Below, piece by piece: positions 7,474 through 16,438 of a stretch of DNA of 64,000 nt. Position 1 is the stretch's first letter. Every line of letters begins with the position of its first letter. A program made the translations under genes and the position numbers. The notes beneath the pieces were generated by a model that was given only the letters and a program-made list of their open reading frames with translations, made no database searches and was not told where the DNA came from. The stretch is from NCBI RefSeq assembly GCF_021440195.1, contig NZ_JAJTSZ010000002.1, positions 248,001 through 312,000 of the forward strand. The letters are read 5' to 3'. Source of the DNA: Dyadobacter sp. CY356. Its GTDB lineage: Bacteria > Bacteroidota > Bacteroidia > Cytophagales > Spirosomataceae.

Positions 7474-9252
7474 ATGAAATTATTACTAAAATATTTAAGC
7501 CGATACAAAGGGCTTATCCTTCTCGCTCTGTTACTCGCTGCAATTAACCAGGTATTTTCTTTACTGAACCCCTATATTTTGGGTAATGTCCTGATAGACC
7601 CGTTTGCCAATAAAGCACAATATTTTCGTGACAAAGGTCTGAGCGATGAATTTTTCAAAGGCATTACCATGGGTTTGCTAATGATCATTGGTGCCGCTAT
7701 GGTTTCACGTATAGCCAAAGCTTTCCAGGATTATGTAGTGAACGTTGTAATCCAGAAATTCGGGGCCGACTTATATACTGATGGCCTTCGTCATGCTTTA
7801 AGACTGCCCTATCAGGATTTTGAGGACCAAAGAAGCGGAGAAACATTATCTGTGCTTCAAAAGGTGCGCGCAGATTGCGAAAAATTTATCACAAACTTCG
7901 TTAATGTACTTTTCGCTACTCTGGTAGGTATCGTTTTCGTTACCATTATTGCTTTCAAACTCAGTCCGATGCTGCCGGTTATTTATTTAATTGGTTCAGT
8001 AGTACTGGCTTTATTAACCAGCATTTTAAGCAGAAAAATAAAAGAGGTACAAAAAAATATTGTCAAGGAAACGACTGCTCTGGCTGGTTCAACGACGGAA
8101 TCTTTACGGAATATAGAGCTTGTAAAAAGTCTGGGTTTAACACAACAGGAAATCCGCCGCCTGAATACGACAACCTTTAAAATTCTTAAACTGGAATTAA
8201 AAAAGGTAAAAAGTATTCGATCAATCAGCTTTATCCAGGGAACATTCGTGAACTTCCTGCAACAGTGCATTATGTTCTCCCTGTTATATTTTGTATTTCA
8301 TGAAAGAATCACGGTGGGACAAATGATGATGATGCAGTTTTATTCTTTCTTCATTTTCACACCGTTACAGGAACTGGGAAACGTAATTTTATCTTACCGT
8401 GAAGCAGAAGCATCACTTATCAATCTTGAAAAATTACTAAGCCGCCCTATCGAACGCAAACCGGAACATCCCGAAAAAATTGACGCCGTTGAATCGCTCC
8501 GTTTTGAAAATGTTCACTTCCAGCATCAGACAGCCAGAAAACCTGCACTTGACGAGATTTCTTTTGAAGTAAAACTTGGAGAAACAATCGCCTTTGTGGG
8601 CCCGTCAGGTTCAGGGAAAACTACGCTGGTTAAATTGCTCGTAGGTTTATACCATCCCAACAACGGCCATATTTATTATAATAACCACAGCGACGATAGT
8701 ATAGACTTTGATGAATTGAGACATCAGATCGGTTTTGTGACCCAGGATACGCAATTATTCTCGGGAACAATCAAAGAAAATCTGCTCTTTGTAAATCCTT
8801 CCGCGACAGATGAACTGATCACAGAAGTTTTGAAAAAGGCTGCCTGTTACAATCTTTTATTACGTGCCGAACATGGTATCGACACGGTTATCGGTGAAGG
8901 GGGACTAAAATTATCTGGCGGAGAACGTCAGCGATTATCGATTGCAAGAGCGTTGCTGAGAAATCCTCATTTGATGATATTTGATGAAGCAACTTCGGCT
9001 TTGGATTCCCTGACAGAGGAAGAAATATCAACAACCATCAGAAGTATCACCAGCCAACGCCAGCACATCACGGTCATGATCGCGCACAGGCTTTCAACGA
9101 TTATGTATGCTGACAGAATTTATGTTCTTGAAAAAGGAAATATTATAGAAACCGGCAGTCATAACGCGCTGCTTGAAGAAAAAGGCCTTTATTATGCCAT
9201 GTGGCGGCAGCAGATCGGGGAGCGAAAAGACTCGCATGTGCTTCAATCTTAA
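7474..9252 (+). CDS. ABC exporter, fused permease and ATPase
   Basis: A 592-residue half-transporter of the MsbA/LmrA type. The N-terminal ~320 residues carry six predicted membrane helices (for example GLILLALLLAAINQVFSLL and VLFATLVGIVFVTIIAF). The ATPase has Walker A GPSGSGKTT near residue 376, the Q-loop QDTQLF, signature LSGGERQR near 479, Walker B LMIFDEATSALDS near 499 and the switch His in IAHRLST. All parts look functional. It would work as a homodimer in the inner membrane. The substrate (lipid, drug or peptide) cannot be told, and no partner gene is adjacent. Confidence 0.9.
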   Translation: MKLLLKYLSRYKGLILLALLLAAINQVFSLLNPYILGNVLIDPFANKAQYFRDKGLSDEFFKGITMGLLMIIGAAMVSRIAKAFQDYVVNVVIQKFGADLYTDGLRHALRLPYQDFEDQRSGETLSVLQKVRADCEKFITNFVNVLFATLVGIVFVTIIAFKLSPMLPVIYLIGSVVLALLTSILSRKIKEVQKNIVKETTALAGSTTESLRNIELVKSLGLTQQEIRRLNTTTFKILKLELKKVKSIRSISFIQGTFVNFLQQCIMFSLLYFVFHERITVGQMMMMQFYSFFIFTPLQELGNVILSYREAEASLINLEKLLSRPIERKPEHPEKIDAVESLRFENVHFQHQTARKPALDEISFEVKLGETIAFVGPSGSGKTTLVKLLVGLYHPNNGHIYYNNHSDDSIDFDELRHQIGFVTQDTQLFSGTIKENLLFVNPSATDELITEVLKKAACYNLLLRAEHGIDTVIGEGGLKLSGGERQRLSIARALLRNPHLMIFDEATSALDSLTEEEISTTIRSITSQRQHITVMIAHRLSTIMYADRIYVLEKGNIIETGSHNALLEEKGLYYAMWRQQIGERKDSHVLQS

Positions 9253-9275
9253 AACCTGAATATTGGTAGTTTAAA

Positions 9276-9316
9276 AAACCTGAATTTTGCTTTAACTGAG
9301 CAAGATTCAGGTTTTG
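9276..9316 (+). terminator. Hairpin terminator after the ABC exporter gene
   Basis: A 16-bp stem (9276-9291 with 9299-9314) and seven-base loop. The T-rich 3' arm also contains the -33 box of the next gene. Confidence 0.65.
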
Positions 9317-9342
9317 CAGCTTTTTGGGGTTTAATATTTTTG
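9313..9342 (+). promoter_or_regulatory. Candidate promoter of the 2OG oxygenase gene
   Basis: TTTG at 9313-9316, an 18-base spacer and TATTTTTG at 9335-9342, which fits the Bacteroidota TTTG / TAnnTTTG pattern. The ATG is 25 bases downstream. Confidence 0.5.
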
Positions 9343-9367
9343 TCTTATCAAAAATTAAATTCTCAAA

Positions 9368-10078
9368 ATGGCTTATTATAAAAATTTAGAATTGATTGAC
9401 TGGAATATTGTCACTGAAAGCATACACCAAAGGGGTTATTGTTTGCTTCCAAAAATGGTAGATGACGATAACTGTAATGAATTAGTCAGTAACTACGGCA
9501 AGTCAGCTTTTTACCGGAAAACAATTGTCATGGAACGTTGTCGTTTCGGTTTGGGAGAATATAAATATTTTCAATACCCGCTTCCTGAGCTGATTCAAAG
9601 CATCCGTGAAGGTATTTATCCAAAACTCGCTGCGATCGCCAACAAGTGGATGCAGGTATTAAATATCAATAAAATTTTCCCGGATTCATTTGAAGAACTT
9701 CAACAACAATGTCACGATAACAACCAGACAAAACCGACGGTTTTAATTCTGAAATATGGTAAAGGAGGTTTTAATACTTTACACCAGGATTTGTATGGAG
9801 AAATATTCTTTCCGATGCAACTGGTTATCTTTCTAAACGAACCTGGAATTGATTACAGTGGCGGAGAATTTGTACTTGTTCAGCAAACACCAAGAGCACA
9901 GTCAAAAGCAATTGTCTTAAAACCAAAAAAAGGAGATATTCTTATTTTCACGACAAACTTCCGCCCTGTGAAAGGTAGTAAAGGATATTACCGGGCGAAT
10001 ATGAAACACGGTGTAAGTGAGATTCTTGAAGGAAACCGCTATACATTAGGAATCATATTTCATGATGCATTGAGCTAA
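9368..10078 (+). CDS. 2-oxoglutarate/Fe(II)-dependent oxygenase
   Basis: A 236-residue protein with the double-stranded beta-helix signatures of the 2OG-Fe(II) oxygenases. The iron ligands are His and Asp of LHQD near residue 140 and a distal His in KHGVSEI, and the arginine in RYTLGIIFHD would bind 2-oxoglutarate. Such enzymes hydroxylate proteins, nucleic acids or small molecules. The substrate here is not evident. It stands alone with its own promoter and a terminator before it. Confidence 0.8.
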   Translation: MAYYKNLELIDWNIVTESIHQRGYCLLPKMVDDDNCNELVSNYGKSAFYRKTIVMERCRFGLGEYKYFQYPLPELIQSIREGIYPKLAAIANKWMQVLNINKIFPDSFEELQQQCHDNNQTKPTVLILKYGKGGFNTLHQDLYGEIFFPMQLVIFLNEPGIDYSGGEFVLVQQTPRAQSKAIVLKPKKGDILIFTTNFRPVKGSKGYYRANMKHGVSEILEGNRYTLGIIFHDALS

Positions 10079-10212
10079 ATCTGTCTATCAGCTTATCCCG
10101 AAGATAATATAACTTCATCACTTCTCATGTTTCTATATCTGCTCATATGAGTTGCAATAACATTATTTAACGCTGTTAGATTATCTATCTTTGATATAAA
10201 GATACAATATTA

Positions 10213-11232
10213 TCAATGAACGATCTTAAAGACAAGCTCTTTTAACAATTCTCCTTCTGGTGTGCTTACACCATCGAGTCCTTTCATTCGTGCGTCACAT
10301 TCGCGCAGGTAATGTATGATATGAGCTACTTTTGGCAATGGGTAATTTCTTGCTGCCAGCGAATAATCTTTAACAAAAAAGGGATTTACACTCAACGCGG
10401 TTGCCAAACCCTTTTCAGATTTATCCGGACTGGCGTGTACCAGCAGCACCTTGGAGAAAAAACCAAAGAGAATAATCAAAATTGGCGCAAGCGGATTATC
10501 TTTCGGATTTGCAGAGAAATGTGAGGCAATCCGGTTTGCCTTGATAACATCCCGCATCAGCAAAGCTTTTTGAAATTCAAAAACGTTATATTCCTTACTG
10601 ATACCTACAAAGCGCTCCACAACTTCGGCATCAATTCCCTGATCAACGCGTAGATTGACCATAATTTTACGGATCTCGTTGGTCAGTCTTTTTAGGTCGT
10701 TACCAATATTGTCCACCATCATTTGCACGGCTTTCGGGCTAATTTTTACGCCTTCACCCTGACAATAAGATGCAACCCAGTCCGGTAGTTTATTGTCATA
10801 CATCTTTTTGGACTGCACCACATATCCGTGCGTATTAAACGCCTTCACGAAAGTTTTGCGCTCGTCTGCATTGGCATGAAAACATAAGACTAAAACGGTG
10901 CTATGCAATGGATTCAGTGCATAGTCTTCAAGTCTGGCCTGGTAATCCTTCTGATCTATGCCGCCAAGTTTGTTGGCATCCTTAACAATAATGAGCTGTC
11001 GCTCAGACATAAACGGATATCTTCGGGCATAGCCAATAACCCCGGCTACGTCCGTGTCTTTCCCATACAAAACAAACTGGTTAAACCCTTTTTCAGACTC
11101 GGATACTACCCGCGCTTCCAGTGCATCGGAGATTGCATCAATATAAAAAGGCTCATCCCCGTAAAGAAAATAAACGGGCTTGAACTTTTTGGCTTTAATT
11201 TCTTTAAGAATTATATCAGGCGTTTGAGCCAT
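10213..11232 (-). CDS. holA: DNA polymerase III subunit delta
   Basis: Clamp-loader subunit that opens the sliding clamp ring at the replication fork. Full length, 339 residues. The start, KFKPVYFLYGDEPFYIDAI, is the degenerate nucleotide-binding fold typical of delta, without a functional Walker A. The middle, DLKRLTNEIRKI, and the C-terminal collar helices with LLKELVFKIV complete the family pattern. The gene order acpH then holA on this strand has a 51-base gap, so they may be co-transcribed. Confidence 0.92.
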   Translation of the reverse strand: MAQTPDIILKEIKAKKFKPVYFLYGDEPFYIDAISDALEARVVSESEKGFNQFVLYGKDTDVAGVIGYARRYPFMSERQLIIVKDANKLGGIDQKDYQARLEDYALNPLHSTVLVLCFHANADERKTFVKAFNTHGYVVQSKKMYDNKLPDWVASYCQGEGVKISPKAVQMMVDNIGNDLKRLTNEIRKIMVNLRVDQGIDAEVVERFVGISKEYNVFEFQKALLMRDVIKANRIASHFSANPKDNPLAPILIILFGFFSKVLLVHASPDKSEKGLATALSVNPFFVKDYSLAARNYPLPKVAHIIHYLRECDARMKGLDGVSTPEGELLKELVFKIVH

Positions 11233-11283
11233 TTTTAAAAGCTAAAATTTAAAATAATGTAATCAGTATTAATATTCCGGACC

Positions 11284-11892
11284 CTAATTTTCCTTAATAA
11301 ACTGTGCTGCTTCTGCCTGCAACTGAGGAAAAAATATATTGAATTTTTCGTGATAAAACGCTTCATTTATTGCCAGATCTGCTTCCGCAAATACCAATAC
11401 ATCCAGAAAATCGGCGCGTCCGGACAACCGGCTGAATGTAAGTTTTATTCCTTCCAGGGTTTCGTAAGTATTTAACCAGTCCTGACGAATCATCGTTCTT
11501 ACCATCGATTTCATATGATCCGGAATCAGCCTGTCGTTTTTGACAATGATATGATACATACGATCACTGAACGATTTCAGAGATTCATCGCAAAATTGGT
11601 TAAAATATTTGGCTAAAAAATAATCGAAATAAATATCTGTGGCGATTCCTGCGGTTTTCCCCAAAACTTTTGCAGCCATTCTTTTTGCTTCTCTGACCGT
11701 AGGGTGCTGGTCGGTGTACATGTCAATGTGGCGATGTAATTTAAGACCAAGCAGATAATCAGCGTCAAGCCCGGCAATTTTATCGCCCGACAACCTGCCT
11801 TTGATAGAATCCCCGACATAATTTCCTAAAATAACCTCTTCATTCGCTCCGGAAAGCAATAAGTGTGCTAAAAAATTCATAAAAAAAGACAT
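11284..11892 (-). CDS. acpH: Acyl carrier protein phosphodiesterase
   Basis: A 202-residue protein matching the AcpH family, which removes the 4'-phosphopantetheine arm from acyl carrier protein. The family start MNFLAHLLLSG, then LGNYVGDSIKGR, LHRHIDMYTDQHP and IATDIYFDYFLAKYF, hold the conserved Asp/His metal ligands of this HD-like fold. Two starts are possible, MSFF at 11892 and MNFLAHL at 11880; the second matches family starts better. It is followed by holA on the same strand. Confidence 0.87.
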   Translation of the reverse strand: MSFFMNFLAHLLLSGANEEVILGNYVGDSIKGRLSGDKIAGLDADYLLGLKLHRHIDMYTDQHPTVREAKRMAAKVLGKTAGIATDIYFDYFLAKYFNQFCDESLKSFSDRMYHIIVKNDRLIPDHMKSMVRTMIRQDWLNTYETLEGIKLTFSRLSGRADFLDVLVFAEADLAINEAFYHEKFNIFFPQLQAEAAQFIKEN

Positions 11893-11908
11893 TTTGGCAA
11901 AATTCCCG

Positions 11909-11916
11909 TACGTTTG
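11909..11916 (+). promoter_or_regulatory. Candidate -7 box upstream of the SlyD-like gene
   Basis: TACGTTTG matches TAnnTTTG exactly, 63 bases before the ATG. No -33 TTG is found at the usual distance, so the call is weak. Confidence 0.3.
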
Positions 11917-11979
11917 TTTTTCCTATTTAACCATGGAACAATTATTTTACAACAACCAATATTTTAAACAAACAAGCAA

Positions 11980-12492
11980 ATGAAAGTCGAAAAGAATAAT
12001 GTTGTAGCACTCATATATAGTCTTAGAATTCCGGACAATGACGGTGAAATGGATATCGTAGAAGTAGTAACGGAAGAAGATCCGATGTATTTTATCCAAG
12101 GCATCAGTGGACTTCCGGAAGGCTTTGAAGGTAAAATTGAAGGACTTTCTGCTGGTGATACGTTCGATTTCACGGTGGCACCAGAGGAAGGTTACGGAGA
12201 ATTTGATCCGGAAGCAATCGTTGAATTGCCAAAAGCTGTTTTCCAGGCGGATGATATTGACCAGGAAGAACTTTTAGAAATTGGAAATATTGTTCCAATG
12301 ACCAACGAAGACGGAGAACGCATGCACGGACAGGTAGTTGAAGTTAAAGATGACGTGGTGGTCATGAATTTCAATCATCCGTTGGCAGGAAAGGAAATGC
12401 ATTTTGAAGGTTCAATTCTTTCAATCCGCCCTGCTACTGACGAAGAAATCAGTCATGGACACGTGCATGGAGAAGGTGGACATCACCATTGA
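11980..12492 (+). CDS. FKBP-type peptidyl-prolyl isomerase, SlyD-like
   Basis: A 170-residue cytoplasmic folding helper that isomerises prolyl bonds. The FKBP start VEKNNVVALIYSLRI, the motif EGFEGKIEGLSAGD and the active-site stretch APEEGYGEFDPEAI are those of SlyD, with an insert-in-flap chaperone domain between residues ~70 and 130. NHPLAGKEMHFEGSI closes the fold. A His-rich tail HGHVHGEGGHHH recalls the metal-binding tail of SlyD, so nickel or zinc binding is plausible. No signal peptide. Confidence 0.9.
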   Translation: MKVEKNNVVALIYSLRIPDNDGEMDIVEVVTEEDPMYFIQGISGLPEGFEGKIEGLSAGDTFDFTVAPEEGYGEFDPEAIVELPKAVFQADDIDQEELLEIGNIVPMTNEDGERMHGQVVEVKDDVVVMNFNHPLAGKEMHFEGSILSIRPATDEEISHGHVHGEGGHHH

Positions 12493-12500
12493 TAATTGTT

Positions 12501-12773
12501 AATGGTTAATTATTAATGGTTAATGTTGGTGATTCATTAACAGTTAATTGTAAATAATTAACCATTACGTTTCATATTTCTCCACTTAAATTTCGAAAGT
12601 TTAAAAAACATATTAGCCGTGAAAACTATGTCCATAATTATGGTTAATTGCTAATAGCTAGTGTTGGTGATCCATTAACAATTAATCACCAACGTTTAAT
12701 CCTTAATAATTAACCATTACTCACGTATTGCTCCACCTCCACTCCGAAAGTTCTTAAAAACTCCACACCTTCT
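12501..12773. repeat. Diverged direct duplication covering the 3' end of the deaminase gene
   Basis: Two ~110-130 base units lie ~150 bases apart. Shared blocks include TGTTGGTGAT(T/C)CATTAA at 12524 and 12662, an exact 16-mer beginning AATAATTAACC at 12553 and 12705, and CGAAAG at 12594 and 12745. The second unit contains the last ~16 codons and stop of the deaminase gene; the first is a decayed copy just downstream of it. It explains most of the 217-base gap after the SlyD-like gene. Confidence 0.6.
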
Positions 12774-13189
12774 TCTTTTGCGATTCCTTTATAGGCTGCG
12801 TACGAATGCAAAAAGATAACCTTGCTAATTTTCATTGTATAAATTACTCTTGCGCATGCAATACAGGGTGCCAGCGTGACGAAAAGCGTTGCACCTTCAA
12901 TATTTGAGCCATTCTTAACAGCGAAAAGAATTGCATTTTGTTCTGCATGAAGTGCAAGTGAGCAACTTCCTTTGGCATCCCTCGGACAGCCTGTTTCCGG
13001 AAATTCTTCGTCACAGTTATGTGTTCCGGCCGGTGGTCCATTATAGCCAATTGAAATAATCCGCGTATCTTTTGTAAGGACGGCACCAACCTGAGCTTTT
13101 ATACAATGAGAGCGTTTCGCTAAATTTTTAGCAAGCTCCATAAATATATCATCAAATTCAGGCCTGATTTTCGTTATGTCTAAACTCAT
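12710..13189 (-). CDS. dCMP deaminase / ComEB-type zinc deaminase
   Basis: A 159-residue cytidine/deoxycytidylate deaminase-fold enzyme that makes dUMP for thymidylate synthesis. Zinc and catalytic residues are H81-A-E83 and Cys109/Cys112 in TLAPCIACARVI. GYNGPPAGTHNCDEEFP and CSLALHAEQNAI are typical of dCMP deaminases. I chose the ATG at 13189 (MSLDITKIRP); the longer frame adds 19 residues that overlap the divergent gene's control region. Its 3' end has been partly duplicated downstream. Confidence 0.88.
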   Translation of the reverse strand: MSLDITKIRPEFDDIFMELAKNLAKRSHCIKAQVGAVLTKDTRIISIGYNGPPAGTHNCDEEFPETGCPRDAKGSCSLALHAEQNAILFAVKNGSNIEGATLFVTLAPCIACARVIYTMKISKVIFLHSYAAYKGIAKEEGVEFLRTFGVEVEQYVSNG

Positions 13190-13231
13190 TCGATTCTTAA
13201 ACTTAAAATTACCTGCAAACTTAGATAAAGC

Positions 13232-14347
13232 ATGAATTGGATTCAATATAGATTGGCAATTAAGCTTAAAAGTATCTTGCCGATGATCCTTTTTATTTCA
13301 TCAGCAATCGTTTCATTTGCTCAAAATGAACCTGAAATTATTTTGCTCCCCAAAGATGCTTCCTCTGTTATGAAAGCAAACAAATTTTTTGTCCAGAATG
13401 TCGAAGATAAGCGAAAAATTAAGGGTGCGGGTATCGGTAAAATAATTGTTTTTGGAAAAGAAAAACCTGTTTCTCTCGCCAATTCGGTAGAAAAAGAACT
13501 TATGTCGTATTGGTCTTATACGGCGCCAAAAAGAAACAATGATTATTTACCGCTATACATTTCCGTAAACGATTTCCAGATCAACGAAAAACGTGCAGGC
13601 CCCAATAAGGTAACGGGAGACATTAAACTGGAAGTAACTTTCAGATATTATCGCAATATGGTGCCGGTCGAGCTTACAAATTATCAGACTTCCGCCGTAT
13701 ATACGCGCCCGGAAAAAGGTTTTGATTATCCTAAGCTTGTCAAACAACTGCTGGATCCCGCATTAATGCATTTTCAGAAATGGCAGGTTTCCAATACCGG
13801 AAAAAATGCGGCTCTGGCCAAAAATCTGAAACTTATTTTCAATGAAATAACATCAACGGATAAGTCTGATACCGTTTTTTACAGTATTCGACGCCCTTTG
13901 GTATGGAGTGATTTCCAGGGCCAGAAAAGCAGACCGGGAAGCCGTTATGCAGCTGCTGTTTTTACCAGTTTTTCCTATGAGGGGCACTCCTATCCAAAAG
14001 ATAACGATATCGTTTTACAGCTTGATCTGAAGACTTTCATGGTTAAGAGTATGTCGTGGGGACTGGCAGAAGCAAAAAACGCAGGTACATTGCGTCATGA
14101 ACAGCTTCATTTTGACATCACACGAATTGTAGTAGAACGCTTTAAAAAACGACTGGAAGCAGCAGAACTGACCATAGAAGATTACGACAGCGAAATTCAA
14201 TACCAGTTTCTGGAAGCATTCCGTGAAATGAATGTCGAACAGGAGGCTTATGATAATGCAACCGGCCACGGATTAAATGCCGGAGAACAGGCAGCATGGG
14301 ATCGAAAAATTTCGAAAGAAATTCTGGATATTTATTCAAGGCAATAA
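13232..14347 (+). CDS. Secreted DUF922 putative zinc protease
   Basis: A 371-residue exported protein. A signal sequence, ILPMILFISSAIVSFAQ, ends near residue 31. The C-terminal half matches the DUF922 peptidase-like family: WSDFQG near residue 230, an anti-parallel sheet region and the zinc motif RHEQLHFDI (HExxH) near residue 290. Proteolytic activity is inferred from the motif only. The N-terminal half, residues ~35-200, is an unassigned domain. Its last 12 bases overlap the end of the convergent comEC gene. Confidence 0.75.
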   Translation: MNWIQYRLAIKLKSILPMILFISSAIVSFAQNEPEIILLPKDASSVMKANKFFVQNVEDKRKIKGAGIGKIIVFGKEKPVSLANSVEKELMSYWSYTAPKRNNDYLPLYISVNDFQINEKRAGPNKVTGDIKLEVTFRYYRNMVPVELTNYQTSAVYTRPEKGFDYPKLVKQLLDPALMHFQKWQVSNTGKNAALAKNLKLIFNEITSTDKSDTVFYSIRRPLVWSDFQGQKSRPGSRYAAAVFTSFSYEGHSYPKDNDIVLQLDLKTFMVKSMSWGLAEAKNAGTLRHEQLHFDITRIVVERFKKRLEAAELTIEDYDSEIQYQFLEAFREMNVEQEAYDNATGHGLNAGEQAAWDRKISKEILDIYSRQ

Positions 14348-16429
14348 AATTGCTCCATCAGTCAGCAGATTATGCATCTGACAATTCTCCTGTGCAATCA
14401 GATCTATCCATCGTTGCTGTGTCTTTCTTTTATTTTCTCCGCTCAACAGGAAAACGGTGTTTTTATTGGCTTGAATTCTTTTTATTCCGGGATAACGTGG
14501 TGAGGAGATTATGGCGTAATCCAAAGCAGCTTTGGTAGGAATATAGAGGCCACTGTAAATTAATTTTCCGTGCCAGTAAAATAAATTACCCAAAGCCAGC
14601 TTCCTCTTGTACAGGTCGCCAACCTGTTCTACCGGAGAATTGTTTACAAAATTAGTTTCCGTAACTCCTTCACTGACAGCATAGTTTTTAATATAAAATT
14701 TAAAAGCATTGGTATCCATTTCAAATGCTTTATCAGAAGCAAAATACATTTTATTACCATCCTTGAAGCTCATCACAGTATGTTTGGGAACCGCATGAAT
14801 CATTCCTTTTGGTGTGACATATTGCTGAATGCTCATGGAAGACGAATAGAGGATAAAACCGAAAACTAAAAGCACTGCATATTTAATTTTGTAAAATTCA
14901 CGGGAATCATACGCATGCCAAAACATAAACAAGACAGCATACAATACCAGGACTTCCACCTTATCCAGATATAAGTTTTCTATCAGATAGCCAGGCAATA
15001 CCTTGGGAACAGTAACAGAGAAATTAGTCAGATAAGATAGAAAATCTACGATATGCCCGATCATTAAATTTAAAGCTGCAAATGGCAAGAGACATGTTAA
15101 GAGCAGGAGAAGCGCAGCAGGTAAAAGCAGATTTGTTAATGTGATCACAAAAGGATTTACAAGCCAGAAATAAAATGGGAACTGGTGAAAATAATAGAGA
15201 CTTACCGGAAATGTCGCGAGCTGAGCGGCAAAAGAAAGTGCGGTTATTTGCCATAAATATTTCGTTACCCTGTTCGAAGGACTCCATATCGTTTCAATTG
15301 GTTTATAGAACAGAAAAATCCCGGTCATAGCCAGATATGATAGCTGGAATCCAACATCGAACAATGCCTGCGGATCGATGAGCAGAATAATTAAAGCAGA
15401 TATTGCAAGTGTGTTAATACCATTATTCTTTTTGCTGAAAACCTCTGCCAGAACGAAAACGATACACATCAATGTCGCTCTTAGGACGGAAGGCGCCAGG
15501 CCAGTTACAAGCGCATAAAAGCACATGAGCGAAATTACAATCGTCAGATAAACGAATTTCCCTCCTCTTAATCTCTTAACCCAACCCAGCAGAAACGTGA
15601 TAACCAAAAATATTATCGCCACGTGCATCCCGGAAACCGATAAAATATGGACTGTGCCGGAAGTTGTATAGTCGTCAATCTGATCCGAACGAAGATCGTC
15701 GCGGCGGCCAAGGAGCATTGCTTTTACCAATCCGTATGACTTTTCATCTTTGAGATTTGTCCTTAATTGCTTGTCTGCCCACTCCGACACCTGAATACTC
15801 CAAAGTTTAACATTTCCAGATATGTCGTTATTTCTTATAATCTGATAAGAACCTTCCGGCAAATAATCAGTCCAGACAATTCCTTTGTTCCACAAATATC
15901 GCTTGTAGTCAAATTCGTGAGGATTCATGGGAGGATTTGGTAACTCCGGGTTTCCTTTAACAATTAAAATGTCATGAGCAGCAGGTACCTGTGCGGAAGT
16001 TAGCGGAATACTCAAAAGAGCCTTCACATCCACTCTGAACCATTTTTTATTGATATTGATGCGTTCTATTAAAACGTCAACACGTAAAGATTTAGCTCGC
16101 TTTTCGGATAGCGACATTACCACGGCTTCGTAATAGTCGTATTTATTTTCAGTCAGTTTTTCTACATCCTGTTTTAGATCAATTTGATGTAAACCAATAC
16201 ACAACATCCCGGAAAATGATAGAAACAGCAAGAAGCTTATTGCGTAAGCCGGGTACTTTCTCTTTTGATAAAACCAAAAAGAAACGGCCGCAATCAACAG
16301 TATTACAGCCGTTTCAAAATAAGTAATTGAAAGAATATCAAGAAAGTCCGGAGAAATCAAACCATCTCCTGCTAAAATTCCGAGAATAAAAAACAGCACA
16401 AAACTTACAAAAGGAACACGTGGCAGCAT
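14336..16429 (-). CDS. comEC: ComEC/Rec2-family DNA-uptake channel
   Basis: A 697-residue inner-membrane protein. Hydrophobic helices start at residue ~5 (FVSFVLFFILGILAG). A DUF4131-like OB region follows, and the Competence domain has the hallmark SVSGMHVAII near residue 265 followed by many helices. The C-terminal ~150 residues do not show the HxHxDH motif of the metallo-beta-lactamase domain found in many ComEC proteins. It starts nine bases after the M43 protease gene, so the phoH-protease-comEC run looks like one transcript. Confidence 0.85.
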   Translation of the reverse strand: MLPRVPFVSFVLFFILGILAGDGLISPDFLDILSITYFETAVILLIAAVSFWFYQKRKYPAYAISFLLFLSFSGMLCIGLHQIDLKQDVEKLTENKYDYYEAVVMSLSEKRAKSLRVDVLIERININKKWFRVDVKALLSIPLTSAQVPAAHDILIVKGNPELPNPPMNPHEFDYKRYLWNKGIVWTDYLPEGSYQIIRNNDISGNVKLWSIQVSEWADKQLRTNLKDEKSYGLVKAMLLGRRDDLRSDQIDDYTTSGTVHILSVSGMHVAIIFLVITFLLGWVKRLRGGKFVYLTIVISLMCFYALVTGLAPSVLRATLMCIVFVLAEVFSKKNNGINTLAISALIILLIDPQALFDVGFQLSYLAMTGIFLFYKPIETIWSPSNRVTKYLWQITALSFAAQLATFPVSLYYFHQFPFYFWLVNPFVITLTNLLLPAALLLLLTCLLPFAALNLMIGHIVDFLSYLTNFSVTVPKVLPGYLIENLYLDKVEVLVLYAVLFMFWHAYDSREFYKIKYAVLLVFGFILYSSSMSIQQYVTPKGMIHAVPKHTVMSFKDGNKMYFASDKAFEMDTNAFKFYIKNYAVSEGVTETNFVNNSPVEQVGDLYKRKLALGNLFYWHGKLIYSGLYIPTKAALDYAIISSPRYPGIKRIQANKNTVFLLSGENKRKTQQRWIDLIAQENCQMHNLLTDGAILLP

Positions 16430-16438
16430 ACTGCACTG

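Noticed and set aside
12490..12720. Repeated TTAAT/AATTAA patches, considered as a CRISPR-like array
   Set aside because: Units are unequal and diverged, with no regular spacers and no cas gene nearby; better explained as a partial duplication.
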